From Lathyrus oleraceus (lineage: Eukaryota; Streptophyta; Magnoliopsida; Fabales; Fabaceae): a stretch of DNA of 64,000 nt. Every line of letters begins with the position of its first letter. Positions within the stretch are counted from its first letter, which is position 1. The position numbers and the translations under genes are program-made. Location of the stretch: assembly GCF_024323335.1 (NCBI RefSeq), contig NC_066581.1, positions 37,695,199-37,759,198 on the forward strand, written 5' to 3'. Of this stretch, positions 61,857-64,000 are shown in pieces. The notes under the pieces were generated by a model. It did not search any database and was not told where the DNA came from. It worked only from the letters and a program-made list of their open reading frames with translations.

Positions 61857-63743
61857 TCAGCCTCCTGTATGCAACCCATAAGGACCGTTCCTCACTTCAT
61901 CCAGTAGCGCCACCGTGTCAGGATGATCTGGAGATTCTGTCAAACGCCGGATGAGCAGATTCCTCTTGTGAATGATCCCATCCAGTTCGTTGATGTGTTC
62001 TCTGTAGTAATTCCCATCATCTTCTCCGAATACCTCTTCAAGTCTGGATTTCTTCAAACTTGCCAGCGTCTTGAGTTCTTCGATATATCCTTGAGCCTCA
62101 TTGAGTTGATCTGTGATATAACCATTAGTTGATCGGGTACACAGCAGCTCATGGTTCTTCCCCTTCAGCAAAGTCTTCAATTTCTCTATCTGACCAGTCA
62201 GTTCAGCCACCGTCTCTTCCTCCTTTGTCTTCCGAGAAGTTGAAAATGCATCCCATCGCTCTTGCCACCCAGCTAATTTACCACGAGCATCCATTAACTG
62301 CTGCTTGACTCGCCTCAACTCAGAACTGGATGATCTCAAGGCTTCGTCTGTCTTCCTGAAGAAATTCACCTCCACAGCAAATTTCCTTTCAGCTTCCTCT
62401 CGCAATTTGACGGCTTCCTCCTTCTGATATTCTGACTCATGGAATCGATGCATACAGTCTTGCAATTTCTCCCTTAACTCCGAGTTCTCGATTTGAAGTC
62501 CTTCCGTGGTGTTCTTCAACTTGTCATACTCCTCTCGGCTCACCGTTGCTGACTGCTCGAGAGTAGGTGAATACAAGGGTTCTTCAATAGGAAACGGTAG
62601 ACCAAACTCTTCGATTCTTCCTTGAAGCCATTCTCCATACTGAGGGTAAGCTCTACAATCTCCTTTCCCAAGAACAATTCTTCCTTTCTTGATCACCTTG
62701 AGCCAGGCCTCAGCTGCCTTACGGGATACCGTCAAATCAGGCGAAGAATGGAAAAACAGAGACTCTTCCACATCCTTTTCCACCGGCGGAGTTCTTAAGG
62801 CATATCCAAACTGTCTAACTGCCAGAGAAGGATTATAGTTGATTCCTCCTTTTCTTCCTACCAACGGAACATTCGGGAAGTTCCCACAACTGTGAATAAT
62901 ATCTGCCCGAAGCAAACTCCGGTCAGACCACCAAGAAATATCTTCAGCTCTCAACCCCATCAATCTCTTTGACCAACTCAACGAGTCCTTGACATCAATG
63001 AATGCTCCTGACTTGGGTAGGTGAGAACTGAACCACTTATAGAACAAAGGCGCACAACAATTCAACAATCCTCCTTTTCTATTCTTATTCTTGTGGTGCA
63101 CTGAATGAAAGAAATCTCCCAGCAAGGTCGGCACTGGATTTCCCAACACGAAGAGGCGTATGGCATCTACGTCTATAAATTTGGCGACATTAGGGAACAA
63201 GACAATCCCATACACACAAAGAGCCAACACAGCATTGAAACCCCTCTGGTCACCATCTTCAAGCTTCTTCTTTGCTTCTCCCAATAAGAAACTCAGATGA
63301 AAACCGTTAACTTCTCCCTTCTGACACATATTAGCCTTCAAAACTGATTCCCTCAAATATGTGGTTGAAGCAACCATGCTGAGATCGGGCAGACACTCCG
63401 AGCTGTAGAATAGCAACTGTGACTTGATGGGAATTCTGAGAAAACTGGCAATCTCCTCCAAAGTAGGGACCAAAACATAATCCGGGAATGTGAAGCACCT
63501 CAATGGAGGGTCATAGAACTGCAGTAGTGTGAAGAGAGCATCATGTTGATCTTTGGAAAGAACCGCGACGAAACTTAGAATTAAACCGTAATCCTCTCGG
63601 AATCCTTCTAGAGAACCAGGATCCATTAACTTCATCAGTTGTTGGATGGGCTCCAAACAGACCACCGGAAACTTGTAGGCGACGAGTCTCTTTCTGCCAA
63701 TATCCATCTTAAGAGAACCAGGAAAAACCCCGACCGGAATCAA
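61857..63743 (-). CDS. element E ORF1 (Ogre-specific, plant-mobile-domain-like plus coiled coil)
   Basis: An intact 628-residue frame upstream of gag, the diagnostic extra ORF of Ogre elements. Residues about 35-330 resemble the DUF7745/plant-mobile-type domain: G-F-R-E-D-Y-G-L-I-L-S-F, L-L-Q-F-Y-D-P-P-L-R-C-F-T-F-P-D-Y, L-V-P-T-L-E-E-I, then W-F-S-S-H-L-P. Residues about 390-600 are a long Lys/Glu-rich coiled coil (E-E-Y-D-K-L-K-N, L-R-E-K-L-Q-D, V-K-L-R-E-E-A-E-R-K). Biochemical role is unknown. It is the only long E gene without a frameshift, which may mean selection or chance. Confidence 0.88.
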   Translation of the reverse strand: MIPVGVFPGSLKMDIGRKRLVAYKFPVVCLEPIQQLMKLMDPGSLEGFREDYGLILSFVAVLSKDQHDALFTLLQFYDPPLRCFTFPDYVLVPTLEEIASFLRIPIKSQLLFYSSECLPDLSMVASTTYLRESVLKANMCQKGEVNGFHLSFLLGEAKKKLEDGDQRGFNAVLALCVYGIVLFPNVAKFIDVDAIRLFVLGNPVPTLLGDFFHSVHHKNKNRKGGLLNCCAPLFYKWFSSHLPKSGAFIDVKDSLSWSKRLMGLRAEDISWWSDRSLLRADIIHSCGNFPNVPLVGRKGGINYNPSLAVRQFGYALRTPPVEKDVEESLFFHSSPDLTVSRKAAEAWLKVIKKGRIVLGKGDCRAYPQYGEWLQGRIEEFGLPFPIEEPLYSPTLEQSATVSREEYDKLKNTTEGLQIENSELREKLQDCMHRFHESEYQKEEAVKLREEAERKFAVEVNFFRKTDEALRSSSSELRRVKQQLMDARGKLAGWQERWDAFSTSRKTKEEETVAELTGQIEKLKTLLKGKNHELLCTRSTNGYITDQLNEAQGYIEELKTLASLKKSRLEEVFGEDDGNYYREHINELDGIIHKRNLLIRRLTESPDHPDTVALLDEVRNGPYGLHTGG

Positions 63744-64000
63744 GAAGAAGATGTAAACCCCCTAGAAATGGATAAACATGTGTTAAATGATATGAATGCA
63801 AATGATGTGATGATGTGAATGCAATGCAGCGGCATGTCAATCAGGATTGCTGTATCTGCTTGAGCATTTGTCAGGTTGCACTGTCTGAAGAGAAAACCAC
63901 TGAGGAATATAATACGAGATCAAAGCACTGCTCCAGAAAACCGGGTTGGTTGGAGGTTAAGGTTTCCTGAATTTAGCCCGCCCCTCACTTGTAGGTTCTA
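63744..64000 (-). other. 5' leader of element E (to window edge)
   Basis: Untranslated sequence upstream of ORF1. No LTR end or primer binding site is reached before the window ends. Contains only short repeats of ATGATGTGAATGCAA type. Confidence 0.6.

Larger units (their letters stand above)
50380..64000 (-). mobile_element. Ogre-type element E, minus strand, 5' end beyond window
   Basis: Read on the minus strand, from the window edge: 5' leader, ORF1, gag, protease, intron, RT, RNase H, archaeal RNase H, integrase, hairpin array, 3' UTR with minisatellite, polypurine tract and 1720-bp 3' LTR. Upstream ORF1, the intron between protease and RT, and dual RNase H are the Ogre hallmarks, though the LTR is much shorter than in A and C. 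Coding regions are broken by about six single-base shifts and I see no substitution-type stop within the domains. Confidence 0.9.

Overview
This is plant nuclear DNA made entirely of nested LTR retrotransposons. I see no host gene, tRNA, rRNA or CRISPR array. Giant Ogre/Tat elements, together with Cyclops/Athila-like, Tekay-like and SIRE/Maximus-like relatives, suggest a legume, probably tribe Fabeae (pea, vetch, lentil, vetchling). That assignment is inference from family content, not from a species marker.

Layout. (1) 1-13061, + strand: 3' end of Ogre 'A': the last pol codons, a 4.7 kb hairpin-rich 3' UTR and a very long 3' LTR. (2) 13062-28408, + strand: 3' part of an Athila-type element (RNase H, integrase, two homologous accessory ORFs, 3' LTR 26676-28408). 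It is split at 19127-26254 by a complete Tekay-type chromovirus 'B' with 1887-bp LTRs and target duplication GACTA, which has lost its reverse transcriptase. (3) 28409-48649, + strand: Ogre 'C' (end of gag-pro, intron, RT, RNase H, integrase, 3' UTR, start of 3' LTR), with many stops. It is split at 30107-40684 by a complete minus-strand SIRE/Maximus-type copia element 'D' with 1082-bp LTRs, target duplication ACTAC and an env-position accessory gene. (4) 48650-52099: a near-perfect 3.45 kb inverted repeat of two LTRs joined U5 to U5. (5) 50380-64000, - strand: Ogre-type element 'E' running off the right edge (3' LTR, 3' UTR with a 37-bp minisatellite, pol, intron, gag-pro, ORF1).

Inferred order: C is oldest. 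Athila, D and the E/inverted-LTR complex inserted into C. Ogre A and chromovirus B inserted into Athila.

The most interesting signals are non-coding. Just downstream of the pol stop, all three Ogre elements carry an array of hairpins, each ending in GGCAAAAAT. The stems differ in sequence but still pair. Further hairpin families with compensatory changes fill the 3' UTRs, and one lies inside the unit of a 37-bp minisatellite. A multi-hairpin element around TACGTAGGCA recurs near the U5 end of two Ogre LTR families. The U5-U5 junction has a palindromic 6-nt spacer, as expected from joining two unprocessed cDNA ends, and places two LTR promoters convergently over a 3.4 kb palindrome.

Coding potential is broken throughout. 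Ogre C decays by in-frame stops, whereas D and E are broken almost only by single-base frameshifts. Extra ORFs of plant-mobile-domain-like type occur in the Athila, copia and Ogre elements alike. In Athila and copia such an ORF has its own apparent TATA promoter.
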